Below the pieces are notes generated by a model, which saw nothing but the letters and a program-made list of their open reading frames with translations, did no database searches and was not told the DNA's origin. 64,000 nt of DNA from positions 62,001 through 126,000 of the forward strand of contig WNNJ02001435.1 of NCBI GenBank assembly GCA_012934845.2, in the 5' to 3' direction. This DNA is from Pomphorhynchus laevis. Its lineage: Eukaryota > Acanthocephala > Palaeacanthocephala > Echinorhynchida > Pomphorhynchidae. Shown here one piece after another: positions 32,101 to 47,100 of the stretch (positions are counted from its first letter, which is position 1; every line of letters begins with the position of its first letter). The translations under genes and the position numbers were made by a program.

Positions 32101-35100
32101 GTATTGGATACACTACACCTGCGGTATTGCAGTTACAATTATTATTAATTTTTAATGAAAAACATTTGTTTGTCGTATTACTTACGATACAATTATTTTT
32201 TTAACATCACAAATTTTACTATTTTTCTGTTACATTTAAAAGATCTAAAATTGAAATCATTAGTACTTACGTATTTTTTCAATCTGGTAAAAAAAGGATT
32301 TATTTTAACGTGGCAAATGCGTGCCAGCGCGCGCTTACATGACCACAACAAAACAAGACTGTGAATCAGGTGTCGAGAAGGTGTGAACGGTGGAGGTGTT
32401 TGAATATGACAAAGGAGGGGGCGCGGCGGACGTCGAGAGGGAGTTGATTCCAGGCGAGTGAGGCGGCGACGAGGAAGGATCGGATACCATAGTTGTTGAA
32501 GTAATTAGGAACGTGGAGTAAGAGGGCATGACGGGAACGCAGCGATAGCGAGGTAGGGCGAGTATCGTCTAAGAAAGGAAGGTTGATGAACGATGGGGAG
32601 CCGACAGCGATGAGACGAAAGGTAACGAGAAGAAGGCGGAGTTTGATGCGGATGTGGATGGTGGGCCAGGAGAGTTGGGCAAAATATGTGGATGTGTGGT
32701 CGAAGCGACGGAGACGAAAGAGCACTCGAACGGCGGTGTTGATTATTCGTTGTAGGGGTAGGATGATGGATTTTGGAGAATTGGCGAAAAGGCTAAGGCA
32801 GTAATCGATTTTAGGGAAAAGAAGCGATGAAAGAAGAAACATACAAGAACGAAAGTCGATAAGAAGGCGGATACGGCGGATATCACGGAGAATTAAGTTA
32901 GATGAGCGGACCTTGTCACGGACGAAGGGTTTAAGGGAAAGGTGATCATCGAAATGGAAGCCTAAGAAAGTGAGATTGTGGACTATGGGGATGATCGATG
33001 AGGCAAAATATACAGTGGGAGGAGATATGTTTGGTTTACGGGGGAGGATCCACATTATTTTGGACTTTTCGGGGTTTAGAACGAGATGAAGATTGGAGAG
33101 ACGTTTGTAGATAGAAGAAAGACAGTTGGAGGCAGAAATGCCGATATCTTGTATGCGATGTGCGGGTGCATGAGTATAGATTAGAATGTCATCAGCGTAT
33201 TGCATGACGTTAAAGGAGTAAGGTTTGATAAATGGAGACAGATCGCAAAGCAAACGAGAGAAAAGCAGGTGACCTAGGACTGAACCTTGTGGGACCCCGC
33301 AAAAAATAGGGATTGGAGGGGAGGATGATGAATTAGAACAGACGCGAAAGGAACGGTCGGATAGATATGGGGCAAACCATGCTACGGAGGTGGAAGAAAA
33401 ACCGTAATCATAATGAAGGCGAGAAAGGAGGACGGAGTGGTCTACAATGTCGAATGCGGAGGAGTGGTCGAGGGAGATGAGAATACTATATAGAGCCTTG
33501 TCTCGAGAAATTAGTAAGTCGTTGTACACTTTTATGCATGCGATTTCTTTAGAGTGATTAGAGCGGAAAGCGGATTGGAAAGGAAGGTACAGATTGGATG
33601 AGGAGAGATACGCGTTGATTTGTATTAAGATGAGGCGTTCTAAGAGCTCAGTAAGAGTAGAGAGTGGTGAAATGGGGCGATAGCTTGAAAGAAGGGAGGG
33701 GTCGAGCGATTGTGTCTTAAGGAGGGGAAAAATGTTTGCGGATTTCGAGTGTGAAGGGAAGATACGACTGCGGATGGACGAGTTAAACAAGGTTGTGAGA
33801 AATGGGGATATCGATGAGCATATAGATTTTAATATGTGAGTAGGCAGGGGATCGGCAGTTGAGGTTTTGTTGAACAAGGACATGAGGACAGATGATACTT
33901 CTGTAGGTGAGACAGGGAGAAGATGAAAGAGTTCCGGAAGGATGAGATTAGACTGGGCAGAGTGGGATAGGATGGAGACCGGGGTGTGAGAGAGCAACGT
34001 GGATACTTTAGTCTGGAGAAATGACGAATAATCATTGGCATTGATGTTGCACGGCGAAGAAGAGCGAGCAAGGATTGAGTTAAAGGTATGCCAGAGAGTC
34101 TTAGAGTTGAATGAAGTGATGATTTTATGCTGCCAGAAGGAGTTGCATTTGGTACGTAGTAGGTTGAGATGAGACCGGCGAAGAGCAAGATAGGAATCAC
34201 GGAAAGACGGAGTGTTCGAGCGGAAATCACCTCTGAGAGAGCGGTGATAGACTCGAAAAGCATGGCGGAGTCGACGCTTTGATAGTAGGCATTGGATGTC
34301 AAACCGGGGGCACGGTGCAAGCGAGAGTGTGTGTGAGACTTTAAGGGCAGGAGAATATCGAGAGTGGATGTGAGTTCAGAGTCGAAAAGAAAGGCCAGAT
34401 CGTGAGGAGATAAATAGGTTATTGTGGGTAATGATAGAGATGATTGGAGTAAGGCAGAGCGGAGAAGGGAGAGGCCATGATTTCTCCAAGGGCGACGTAG
34501 GATTGTAGGTGTGTGAGGAGGGGTGTGATTGTGAGTGAGATTAAGGGTGATAAGAAAGTGATCGGATAGACAAGGATTAGAGATGGACAGTGAGGTGTAG
34601 GCAGCAAAATGATCGGGGACAGCGATGATGTCGAGTGCCCCACCAAGTATATGTGTGGGGGCAGTGGAGATTAGCTTGTAATTGTAATTTGATAGAATGT
34701 TGATGAACCGGATGGAATCCGTAGAAGATGGGTGGTCTAGGCGGATATTGAAGTCGCCTAGAACGAGTGAAGGGATTGAGGACAAAGAACAATGAGAAAT
34801 GAGGTCAGCGAGTTCGGTAAAAAATAAGGCAGTAGGAGCTGATGAACCAGGACGGTATACAATGGCGAGATCTAGAGTGATCGGGTTAGAATAACGACAT
34901 ATGAGCAATTCAAAAGAGCAAGGACTGAAAGGGGGATTGATTTTGCAAAGAGACGCGGGGTGACGCGCCAATGCGACGATGCCGCCATAATTAGAGAATT
35001 TAGAAGGGCATGAGCTGAGGGGGCGGGCGGATTCGACTAGGGAGCAACCGGTAGAGAGCAGACGGCGAATGGAAAGGTCGTCAGTAGTTGAGTGCCATGA

Positions 35101-38100
35101 TTCGGTGAGGCAGAATAGATCAATAGATTGCTTGGTGAAAAGGTTGAGGATAAGATCGGATTTATTGAGAATAGATCTAGTGTTGAGGAGACCAAGGCGG
35201 AAACCGTCTACTGTGGCGAAAGAGTATAGTGGAGAAGACACATAGGAGAGATGGAGCGCCATCGAATTTTTGGACGGGTGTGGACAACTTGAAAATTTCC
35301 GTCTATATTTCGGATGGAGAGTGATGTTTCGCCGTTTTCCTCGCGACGGCGTTTTTTGATGCGAGCTGAAGAGATTTGAGCGATTTCAGAAGGAGCGCGA
35401 TCGGGAAAAATTCGAGTGGTTGAAGATGACATGAGTTTGAATCGTTGAGAGAGGACAGAAGACGCGTGAGAGCGATGCTTGAAAACAATTTTTAGGAGAG
35501 GGGGGTTGGGAAGGATTAGATTGAGAAGATTTCTTTAGACGAATGAATGCGACAGGAGAAATGTCCTTGAAAAAGGATGGTTTATCCGCAAGGACAATAG
35601 ACGAGAGTATGGATCTGAAGGCGGAAACATCGTGGTCTAGACGTGCTTGTGGAGATAAGGAGTTAGAAGGCGTGATATTAGTGACAATGACGCAACGATC
35701 GCGAGAAGCAAAGCGCTTCCGTAAAGGAGGACGACTGACGTGAGTAAGTGAGATCACGATAGAAGAGCTGGCAGTTGATGATTTGTAGGGATTTGGTTTG
35801 ACGACGGGAGACATAAAGGATAATGATAATAAAGAGGGTGGCAAGCGATGTGAGGAATGGTTATGAGTGGAAGGGTAGTGGAGGTTGGTGGATGTGATTT
35901 TGATTGATGGATGCAAGGTATTGAGAAACGAGACGGGAAGGACGGGACGTGGGGTGTCGGGGAGTGAAAATACATTAGTTGTAACAATTTGCGGCTCCGT
36001 CACTGTCTCGGTAGATTTATCATAAACTTGAAAAAATCCATCTTGCTGCGATACAATTTGCGGCTCCTTCAGATTATCTGATGATGGATTATCTGATGAT
36101 GACGTATAAATGCAATGAGGGGTAGAAATGTAAGGTGATTTATCTGATACGACTAAAGAAATACTGGGTTGCAAATGGTCAATGACAGTAATATCAGAAG
36201 ATTGAACTGATTGATTGGGCAAAATTGAGGGATGTATAGTAATAGCTGTAGAAGAGATGGGAGATTTGGCATTCTCAGAGACAATCGAATGCGGAAGAAT
36301 TGGGCATCGAGGTTGAAACTTATTACAATACGAAGAGGCATGTGTGGACATCGCTGCATTGCCAGATAGTTTTAATATATTTGTCTTGAGACTTTCTATT
36401 TCACTCTTCATCGTATTTATCATCTTAGCCGAACAGTAGCCACAGTAGAATTCGTTGTCTGCAAGGCAAGATGCCTGGGATTCTGAAGTCCAAATACTTA
36501 CCCACGTGTGACAATCATTGTTTGAGCAAAGGACTTGTTGTTCAGATCCATTGGAAACATCTCTAACACCGTTGTTGGACGCGACATGGTTGGGAACTTG
36601 AGACTTTTGTTTTTTCCGACCCATTTGTATATAGTCGTTTGATTCGTGATTTTATTCTCCTCGTTGTATGTATATTAGATTGTATGTTATTTATTGTAAA
36701 GAACTTAATATAACCAAATATAAGCAATTGTAAGAGTTTTTATAACCAAGACTTATTTTATGATTTATTATAAGACATTTTATAAGACTTATTATAAGAC
36801 TTATTTTCAAGACTTATTATAAGACTTCTCTTAATTACATCATCCCTTTTCGATTTGAGATTTACACTAGAACAGATTGCCTTTGATCTCAAGAACAGTG
36901 AGGAAGCTGCAGAAATTTTCCAATTTCTAGGAATATTACTTTCCAAGCTTACAACATTAGGGTACTCACTAATTTTTGGGAAATCTCAGTTTCTACTTTG
37001 TTTGCTGGAGATCTAATAATCTTTACATCAAGGAAGGATAATGTACCATCTTCTTCCTTCGTTAATGTCCACTGAATATTTATATCAGCACTATTCAATA
37101 TATCCAAAAAACAATCCGGGTCAAACGGTTACTTTAAAAGAACAAAAGCATCATGTACATACCTAAGCCAGGTGTGAATGTAATTCATATCCTTTAATTG
37201 TGTTGCTTCCTATTTCCACATGTATATTTCAGCGAGTATTGGTGCTAGGGGATTACCCTAGCATCAATACATAGACAATCCGTTAACTTGCTCATACATT
37301 TCATTTTCAAATTGAAAATCAATATTTGTTGTGCATAATTTAAGTAGAGTTATGCAATCACATATGCTTAAATGTTTCCCAAATTCTGTATTCATTAGAA
37401 ATTCAGATGCTAAGCTAATGCTAACAACGGGATATTTGTAAATAGAGATTTTACATCAATTGAAATCATTATTTTATTGGAGATGTCAATATTCTGCATA
37501 CATTTTGCGAACTGCATTCCATCTCCGACACGAGAAAAATGTTCATCGCTTAGTTTATCAAAAAGTATGTTAACGATATACTCACTTACTACATAAGAAT
37601 ATGTACTTTAAGTTGCAATTATGGGTCTGGTAGAATGAACTGTTTTATGGACTTTCGGCGAAATGTACATACAACCAGGCTTCGAGTTCCTTGAAATAAA
37701 TCTATTTAGCATTGATTCACTGAGTTTATCCTCTCTCTATGTAATTTCCTAAGAAATTTGTTGTTATAAATTTAAGGTAGGATCACCTTTTACCTTTTTG
37801 AACAGATTATTTAATACTGAATGGCCCAATAAATTATATTCGGCTTTACTCAAAACAACTAAACAACCACTTTATCAGATGCACAAACAATACCGTCATC
37901 CCTTTCAAAATCTTTTTTTACTTTATTGATAAGAATATTCAATTTATCGTGTTTCACAGTATTTCTGTTCTTTTAAACAAGGTTTGGGAGTAAAGTTCGG
38001 TCCTAAGCACGAATAACTGCTATTTACTTGACTCCTTATCTGTCCAATTATGTAAAGATTATTACTCTGGCATAATATCTGTTGATCCTGACATACAGGA

Positions 38101-41100
38101 AAAAACATTAGACAAATATTGATAAATATTCCTACTAATATTGGATAAACGAACCAAATTTGAAAACTCAAACGAAATTGAAAAATTTAAAAGTAAAAAC
38201 TTACCTTAGAAGCACATCTAGAACCAGCAAATCCTTTTAAGCCACATTTTATTCTTAAACATGCAGGAACCAATCGCTGACGTCTGCAAGCGATCAAGAA
38301 CTGTTTCGATGACCAACTCTTCAATAACTTAATTGTAATATCCTCAAGTTTTCTAGCAATCTTTAAGCTTGCATATCCATATTGCAGGCGTATTATATTA
38401 TGAATTGATTGTTCACTCATATTGGATTATTTATTAGTGGAGAGAGTGAAGAAAATATTTAGTTAATCTCGAAGGCATTAGGTGCTTGTCGCGGAGGAAA
38501 TACTCGAACTGCTTGGTGGACAAGAACAGTTAGAGATTTTGCCCAACAGAAGAAGCTGGCTTATAAGGCAAGTTTGTCAGATAAATCAGCGAAAGCTGTA
38601 GACAAGTACCGAAAAGCAAAGAGAGCTTCAGTTCGAGCAGTTACTGAAGCGAAGAAGGCGGCTTGGGAGAAGTTTGGAGAGCACTTAGAACTTGATTATA
38701 GGTCAGCTTTGAAGATGTTCTGGAGGACGATCATAAACATTCGTGTTGGAAAGCAGAAAACTCCTCAAACTGTCTATGACAAGAGAGGACCAATGCTGAC
38801 TGGCATTGAAGAAATTCTTGATTGTTGGAAAAAGCATTTTAGGAGTCTCCTTAATCCGATAGATATGCCTTATCTTGTAGAAGTAGATCCTTTTGAACAA
38901 ACAGAAGAGCTCATCTCTTTGGAAGAGGTCATTGCTGTTGTTTAAAAACTTCGTAGTGACAAGTCTTCTGAAGTAGACGAGATTCAACCTGAAGCGTTAA
39001 GGGCTCTCGACGTTGTTGGCATGAAGTGGCTAACACGGATCTTTAACGTTGCATTGAAGTTGGGTAAGGATCCAAGTGAGTGGCGAACTAAGGTGATGGT
39101 ATCGATCTTTAAGAAAGGTGACCGAAGAGTATGTTTCAATTATCGAGGCATCACTCTTCTTAGCCACACTGGTAAGCTATTTGCTAGGATTATTGAGTTA
39201 AGGATACGGCCTATAGTTGAGGGACAGTTGCACGAGGAACAATGCGGCTTTCGTCCAGGTCGTGGAACGACGTATCAGTTTGTTACTCTCTCGACTATCC
39301 TTGAACGGTCTTTTGAGTTCGCCCAACAGGTCTACATGTATTTTGTAGATTTGGAGAAGGCGTTAGACCGAGTTCTGCGAGAGAGGTTGTAGCAAGTACT
39401 AAAGGAGTATGGAGTACCACACTATCTTCGGGTAGCTGTGGCTTCTCTTTTTGAACGAAGTATGAGTTGTGTTCGTGTTCTAGGTAGGAATTCTGAATCA
39501 TTTCCAGTAGGCGTTGGGCTACGTCAGGGTTGCTCTTAGTCTCCACTTTTGTTACTTGTTTATATGGACAAAATTTCGAGACGGGCTGCTCTGACGGATG
39601 TCGGTCTTCACTTCGGTTCCATCAGGATACTATCTCTGCTTTTTGCAGATGACGTTGTTTTGTTAACTTCTTGTCCTGAGGACTTACAATGCCTACTAAG
39701 TTGATTCACGATGGAATGCCAAGCTGTAGGGACGTTGGCTAGTACCTCCAAGACAGTCTCTAGGTAATCATCTCGGATTCAGTAGCAAATGTCAATCCGG
39801 ATTGGAGAAAAGGTTCTTTCTGATTCGGAGGATTTCAAGTATCTTGGGGTTATGTTCTGGAAGGACGACAAGAACATCAATAAGATTGAGACGTGGATTT
39901 GTGCAGCTAACGCAGCAATGCGTTCTTTGTACATGTCTCTCGTGGTGAAGCGGGAGTTGACTCTTCGGGCGAAATTTTCGGTTTACCACGCAATTTTCGT
40001 TCCTATCTTAACCTATGATCATGAGCTTTGGGTTATGATCTAAATGACAATATCTCGGTATAGGCCACCAAAATGAGGTTTTTAAGCGGTGTGGCCGGTC
40101 TTTAGCCCTAGAGATAAGATTTGGAATTCGTTTATCCGGGATGGACTCGTAGTAAAGTCGCTGCTTCTCCACATCGAAGAAAGTCAGCTTGGGTGGCTTG
40201 TACACCTTCTGAGAATGTTTACGGATAGCCTTCCTCGGAGGGTTTTCAGACCGGACTCTCTGGAGAGAGACCTCGAGGTAGACCTCGATACCGGTGAAGA
40301 GATCAAATCTCGCAACTGGCCGAACCCGCATTGGGCTATCTGAAAGATAATTTTGGTATGTCGCCCAGGATCGCGATTTCTGGAGTAGATTGGTTTGTGC
40401 ACTGCCTCAACGACCCGACACCCGGACCAGTGTTGACAAAAAAAATATATTATTTGTTTTTGTCAATAAATTCTTATTGTTTTTGATTTATAGGTTCTAT
40501 TTTTGTTAAAATCGATTATATTATTAAAACTAAGGAATCTGATTTGATAAGTTTAAAACTTCATAAAGTGTGATACTTTCAAACTTTTAAGTATCTATCA
40601 GATTATATATATGAAAACTAAAAGGCCTTAACATGCCGTAGGTTACAACCGAGAAAAGGAAAACAAAAAAATAAGAATAAATCAGATCAGTTAAAACATG
40701 CTGTCACACGAATCCATGAAAGTATGTCTTGAGCCACCCTCTTCAATTCAGTTATCCAATTGCGTTTGAATTACTTCCAGCCAATATTTGAAATCGTAGA
40801 TATAATATTCTCTGCGTCATTTTCGAATGTTTTCAATGTTGATTTGATAGATCTACATCGAGGACGTTTCCAGTGTGAGTCATTGCTCGAAAGGAATACC
40901 ATTTTTAGAATACGTGCATTTTCCATACGCAGAACATGTCCAAGAAAACGTAATATGTTTTTTATTATAATTTGAATAACAGAATCCCCAATACCGCATT
41001 TTTACGCACTGTGTCATTTGGTATATGTTGCAGTGGATTTATTCTTGCAATCCGCCTAAGCCATTTATTTTCTGCAGTCATTACTTTTCTGGTCTTCTTA

Positions 41101-44100
41101 ATTTTTTCAGACCAGCATTCCGATCCGTACACCACAACTGGACGAAATATCGAAGTGTAAACTTGAACTTTAGTTTCTATTGATAGCTTTCTATCACGCC
41201 ATACCCTATTTAGTCGGTTAAAACTTTTGCTTGCTGTTACAATGCGATTGGTTATTTCATCATAACATTTGCATTCGTTGGATATTACCGAACCCAGGTA
41301 TTTAAAGGCGTGCACATGTTCAAGCAATTGTTCGTGTAATTTTATATAAAAATGAGGATGACAAAACGATAGTATTGTCATCCTCATTACTATTTTTACA
41401 TAGTATTTAGTATGTTGCTGAAGCAGTATGAATTCTAGTAATCATATATTGTAAATCAGCTGCAGTTTCCGCTAAAAGAGAGACATCGTCAGCATATGTG
41501 AGATCAGTGAGTAAACAATTGTTGGGGTTAATTCGGATTCCTTTTAGTTGCCCGTCTAAACATTCTCTGAGTAATTCATCGATTGTAAGATTAAACCACT
41601 CCGGAGAAAGATCCTCAATTATTTCGCATATCTGTGTAAAAACTCCCGAGTTCCGCAATATACGCAACATCACTGCACGATTTACACTATCAAACGCTGC
41701 TTTGAAGTCAAGAAAAGCAATGACAGTCGGTTGGCGAAATTCGAACCTTAAATCCATTAAGATACGCAGCGAGAATATTTGATCTATGCAGCCTCTGTGA
41801 GGCCTGAAACCTGCTTGATTCTCTCGAAGTTGAGATTATCTCAATAGGCGAATTCTATTTAGAATGATCGATTCGAAAACTTTATAGGCAACAGGTAAGA
41901 GTGAAATACCCCGATAGCTTGAGCAGTCACAATGATCGCCTTTTTTAAAAACAAGGATTATGAATGATGTTTCCTAATCTCCAGGAATCCTCTACTGTTC
42001 CCAAATATCGCCAAATAGTTTGTGCAACAATTCCAGCCCCACATGGCCACGTGTTTTTAACAACTTAGGTAGGACACCATGGGACCCGATGCTTTACTAG
42101 ATTTTAAGCTATCTACTGCTGCTGTGATCTCTACTAATAATGGTGGGGGCAACTTCACAATTGATTGTATCGACTGGTTGATAAATAGTTGAATATTTAG
42201 CTAATCGATTCACATTACCAGTATTTTTAACTGAATTATAGAGCCCTTTGAAATACTCTGTCCATCGATTAATGCGACTTTTACTATCTAAGAGATAAAC
42301 CGATTTTTCTTTATTTAGTAAATAGGGTTTCTTTATATCAAGCTTATCGTTCTGAATATCGTCTTATTAACTGGAAAAATTTGCGGGAGTTGCCATTAAG
42401 AGTAGCATTTTCCAATTGTGTCGCGAGATCTTTCCAGAAACTTTCCTTATCATTACGGATGCTCAATCTAAGAAGTTTCGTAATTTCAGACAACTTTTCT
42501 TTAACGAAGACACTATTGTAGCTTTCCAACTGTCTGATATATCCAGAGTTGTCTTACTAATCCATGACTTTCTGGATTTTGCTTTCGAGAAGGAAGTTGA
42601 GAGGCGTTAGAGCGTATAGCCTTTCGCAGTTGTGCCCATCTATCATTAACGCTCAAAGGTTTGTGCGATTTTACCTAGTATTTGGCTAAGCTTGTTCTCA
42701 AAGTTAATTCTGGTGTTTTTGTCATTTATTAAGCGAGTGTCTACGAAGTCAGCTCTAAGTCGTTGGCTTGAGTGAAATTTTAATCGTTGATTTTTCATTA
42801 ATAAAAAATCATGGTCATTAATTACATCTGTTCTCCAATATGATCTGCAATCAGCTATCAGACTACGACATCTTCGAACGAGAATGTAATCGATTTGAAT
42901 ACGCCTCTGTTTATTCTGAAACTTCCATGTTTCAAGATGACGTCTTTTATGTTGAAAACATGTATTTGCTGCAAAGAGATCATAAGTAAGTGTGTTCATT
43001 TATTTTTTGCCATTTGTGCATATATGTCTTCCAATTGTTTGCTTACCCACAAAAGGGACTGTCCAAGTCTGAGTACTGGAGTTGCGCATTGAAGTCACCT
43101 GTAACATGAAATTTCGTTAAGGCACGCTGCCTAAAGTAAAGTCAAGATCTTCGTAGAAAACATCTCCTAGCGATTAAAAGGTTGAGTTCGAGGACCATAC
43201 ACACTAAATATGGTCCAGTGCGCATTCTTTCCTTTTAAACGAATTAAGGCTAGTCTGTCAGATATTAGTTGCCAAACGGTTAGATGGTCAGCTTAACTAG
43301 TACGAATGATTATTGCCACCCCGTTACGACCGGAATTGTCAGTAGGGCCAGAGTAGTACATTGTATAACTATAATTTTCATTTGGAACATTGATGCATGA
43401 TTTATTAGTATCAGGTAATCAGCATTCGGAGATGCAACAAATATCGACTTTGGGTATATCCAAAGTACGTGCTAGCATACTTGATTGGCCAGGTTGGAGA
43501 AGAGTCCTATCATTGATGGTAGCGATGCAGATGTGACACAGACCCCGACTTCGGAATCCGGAAAAACAAGTCTGATGATCCTTTGAATTAGTATTTGAGA
43601 ATTGATCAACTTTTGTCGACTCTTTTACTTTCACTTTCAATTTTTATTTTCAGGTATTGTGTAGAGGCTGGGATACCACGAGGGTTTGCCACACCCAAGG
43701 GAGCACATAACCTTTTTTGATAGCGGGACATACTCACTATGTCAGTGTATAAGCCCGGATTCCGGTATATGGCACTTTATAGAAACACCGGTTGCTAATC
43801 AGTGTTCCACCACCTTCATAATACACCCGATTATAATACACCATAAACATAAAAGATTAAAAGGTTAAATTATAAAGTGTCAATTCCAGTAGAGCAATGT
43901 TATTTATTAGTTTCAGCTTTTGCTATAAAATACATGGCTAGTAAAATTATATTAGTACCTGATGTGAGCTGTTGTTAAATAAATTTTGAGTTTTTTCGGA
44001 AAGTATAATCGGGGGTAAACTTAAAAGTAACAGAAAATATTGTAATTACGTATAATACTAAGTTAAATTACGGTGAATTCATTGACATTTGACTTATTTT

Positions 44101-47100
44101 CTTTTTCTGTTCCGCTTCGATTGTATTAATCATTTCTTTAATTGTTTTCATGTACGCATCGAACTTAATTCGAAATATAAATAAATTAAACATTTAAATC
44201 TACTTACAAACAATAATCGTAGCCCATCATACATGACAATAAAAAATATTAAAATTTAGAATTTAATACTCCATAAAACCTCAGCAAAATTGAAATAAAA
44301 GCATATAGTGTGGAAATTTGTTTGATTTTGTTTAAATATAGTGTCTTCGCTTGAGAAATTCGTAATAACTAACACATTCTTATCAAATCAGCTAACTGAG
44401 TCTACGTATTTAATATAATTATAAACTAAACAAAACATAATAATGCTAAATCAAAATTTAATAATTAAATAATAAAATTAATAATTGTTTTTAGATTTTC
44501 TATAATTTAAATCAAGTTAAAATAAAAAATTGAAATTTAAAAAGTCATTTTTATGAATTGACTAATAAATAACAGATGTTGTATCAGAATAAGAATTAGA
44601 AATCATCAATAGGAACTGCTGGCTATCAGGTTTCGGCCCCTAACTCCTATAACCAACATAGCAGCAAGGCCAAATACATGCTAATGATGTATTTCCTCTG
44701 ATTAAACTATCTAGTATCTTATTCTAATGAAGAGTGGTCCCGCTTCATCATCGGGTGCCCCTACGTCTTTCGACAACGCGATCTTGTGGCTTTGACGTGT
44801 GCTTACAGAGAAGTCAATAGAGAGTGCATGCTCGAGGTTTGAACCCCGTACATAGAGTTTGCAATGCACACGCCTCCACCATTCGGCCACGCGGGGCTGT
44901 ATCTTATTATAATACAAAGTATATTATTTATTATCCATTCATAAAAATTTGCCACTTAAGAGTTTAAATTTATTCTTTATATTATTGTGTTGATTTATAT
45001 ATTTTACTATTTTCTGCTTGATGTTATTTTTATAATAACCTAGTTTAAAATATGTATCTATTAAATTATTTAAATGATTTTGAAGAAAGCCAATATCATT
45101 ACATATTGTTGCAATTCTTAAAATTTCATTATTTAATGTATTATATTTTATATTATATGGTATGCATGAATGCTCATGCAAAAATATGTTTCTTGTAAAT
45201 TTAAATATGTCATATTTACGATATAAATTAATATTAGTTTTAGTTAATGTCAATTTAATGTTCATATCTAGATATACACTTTCTTTATCATCAATATTGG
45301 TTTTGTTAAGAATAAGGCTTTCTGGATAAATTTGTTCACTAATTGAATAAAAATTATTAGAATAAAATACACATATATCATCAATGTATCGAAACATATA
45401 TTTCATATATTTATATTGTTTAGATTTAGTTTTTACACAGTTATGAACAAATTCATATTCTATAAAGCTTAAAAACAAGTCAGCTATAATTGGGCTACTA
45501 TTACCTATGATTGAAACATCATTCAATAATTAACAGTAGTTTTAATTTACGGAAATTTAATGTTCATATCTATATAAACCTTATTTATCATCAAATTAGA
45601 TTTAATTCTTTATTTTATTGTATTTATTTGTATTTTTAGAATAAATAGTTTATATTTTCTCTCTTTTTATAATAAGAATAAACCACATTGTGTTTATTTA
45701 CTTGTAAATATATTTTTTACCTGTAAGTGATTATGAAACCAGACATTTTATTTTAATACAAAATCTGAAGATGTAAGCAAAAAGTTATTGAATGATTATT
45801 GAGTTTTATAATTAAATCTCCTTTATTACATTAAATTTGTTAATTAACAGACTGCATTGGAAATTAACTCAATCGTAATTACAATCGTAAAACATTTTAA
45901 TAAGAAAATATAATCTAATTTAAAAAATTCATGAAAGAATAATTAATAACGAATATTATCAAAACCAAAATCATAAATATTATGTAAAAAGTATAAATAA
46001 ATCATTATTAACATTGTTAGTATCATAAAAATATATATAAAATACATGTTAAAAATCAAAAAGTTTATTTGTAATATTTTGACATCGTTATATATTTATA
46101 CTTATGAATTTAATTTCAAAATGTAATTAGAAATTCGAAAAATCGTCTTGAATACCTGAGAAGCGTTAAGACCGGTCTCTATTGATAAGGGTATAATCAG
46201 AGGGATAAATTTCGTTGCAAGAGCCTCTATTGATATGCGATCTTTCGGAGACATTGCGACCTTGATCACACCTTTAAAACAATAAGTAATAAAGTAATCC
46301 AGTTTGGACGACGATCTAACTTACAAAAATTTTGTCGACGTTTAAAAAATTTTGTCTTATAAAAATCAAATCTTAAAAATGAACAAATGATTAAAAGGAT
46401 GACAACATAATATTTACTTATTGGGTTGTCTTAGGCTGAGCGTTTAGGTATGAGATACCCGAGGTAGACTTTACTACAGGTAGAAATGGTAAACCTGTAA
46501 ATTTAAAACGAATTTTGGGGCTATCCAAAATTGAGCTTCCACATGAAATAACCTGGTTTCCAGTGCTTCAACAACCCGGAATATAGTCAAGTTGAGACCA
46601 TTTATAACACGTTCGTCACGACTGTAATGTAGCAGCGTTCAAAAGTACCTACCTTTAAGTACATCACACAGTAAAAGTGTGATGTATTTTGGAAAATATC
46701 GAAAATTCATAAATAAAACTGTAAAAGTTCATGAAAGTGCATCAGAGAAAATACGTGATTAAGATGTATTTGGCCCCGCTGCTATGTTGTGCTGATAGTA
46801 AAACTGTTTGTCCTGATGACCTTTAATCCTTATTCTGATACAACGTCTATTATTTAAGTCAATTCATAAAAATTGACATTATTTGAAATTTTCAATTTTC
46901 AATTTTAACTTTATATAAATATGAATTGTATGAAGTATAAATCAAAAAAGTATTGCTTAAATTCAATTTTAACTTTAAAATTTTAAAATCACATATTATA
47001 ACAATTATTGGTTATTTATAATTATTTGTTATTTATAATTATTTATTATTTATCCCTTTATTATTATCAATAGAAACTATGAACAAATTTTGTATATTAA

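Larger units (their letters stand above)
32291..36740 (-). mobile_element. CR1/L2-like LINE, nearly full length
   Basis: On the minus strand: a 5' UTR of about 100 bp, an ORF1-like frame with a Cys-rich finger (36624-35386), an APE-type endonuclease (35262-33990), an RT (33997-32366), and a 3' UTR with the family hairpin (GCGCGC/GCACGC type), GGTCATGTAAGCG and CCACGTTAAAATAAATCC. It is inserted in the linker of a Penelope element. Frame changes between ORF1 and the endonuclease and between the endonuclease and RT mean the copy is probably not autonomous. It is the best reference for the family, also seen at 1-785 and 3760-5745. Confidence 0.88.

Noticed and set aside
33023-36359. Several Ser/Pro- or Arg-rich frames on both strands within the CR1 LINE
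   Set aside because: They are shadows of the ORF1, endonuclease and RT frames.
44820-44905. A tRNA gene on the minus strand
   Set aside because: A and B boxes are present, but there is no matching 3' acceptor strand. The 173-bp unit has target duplications, so it is a SINE.
44711-44917. Small minus-strand ORF of 68 codons
   Set aside because: It is the translation of the SINE and shows no protein features.
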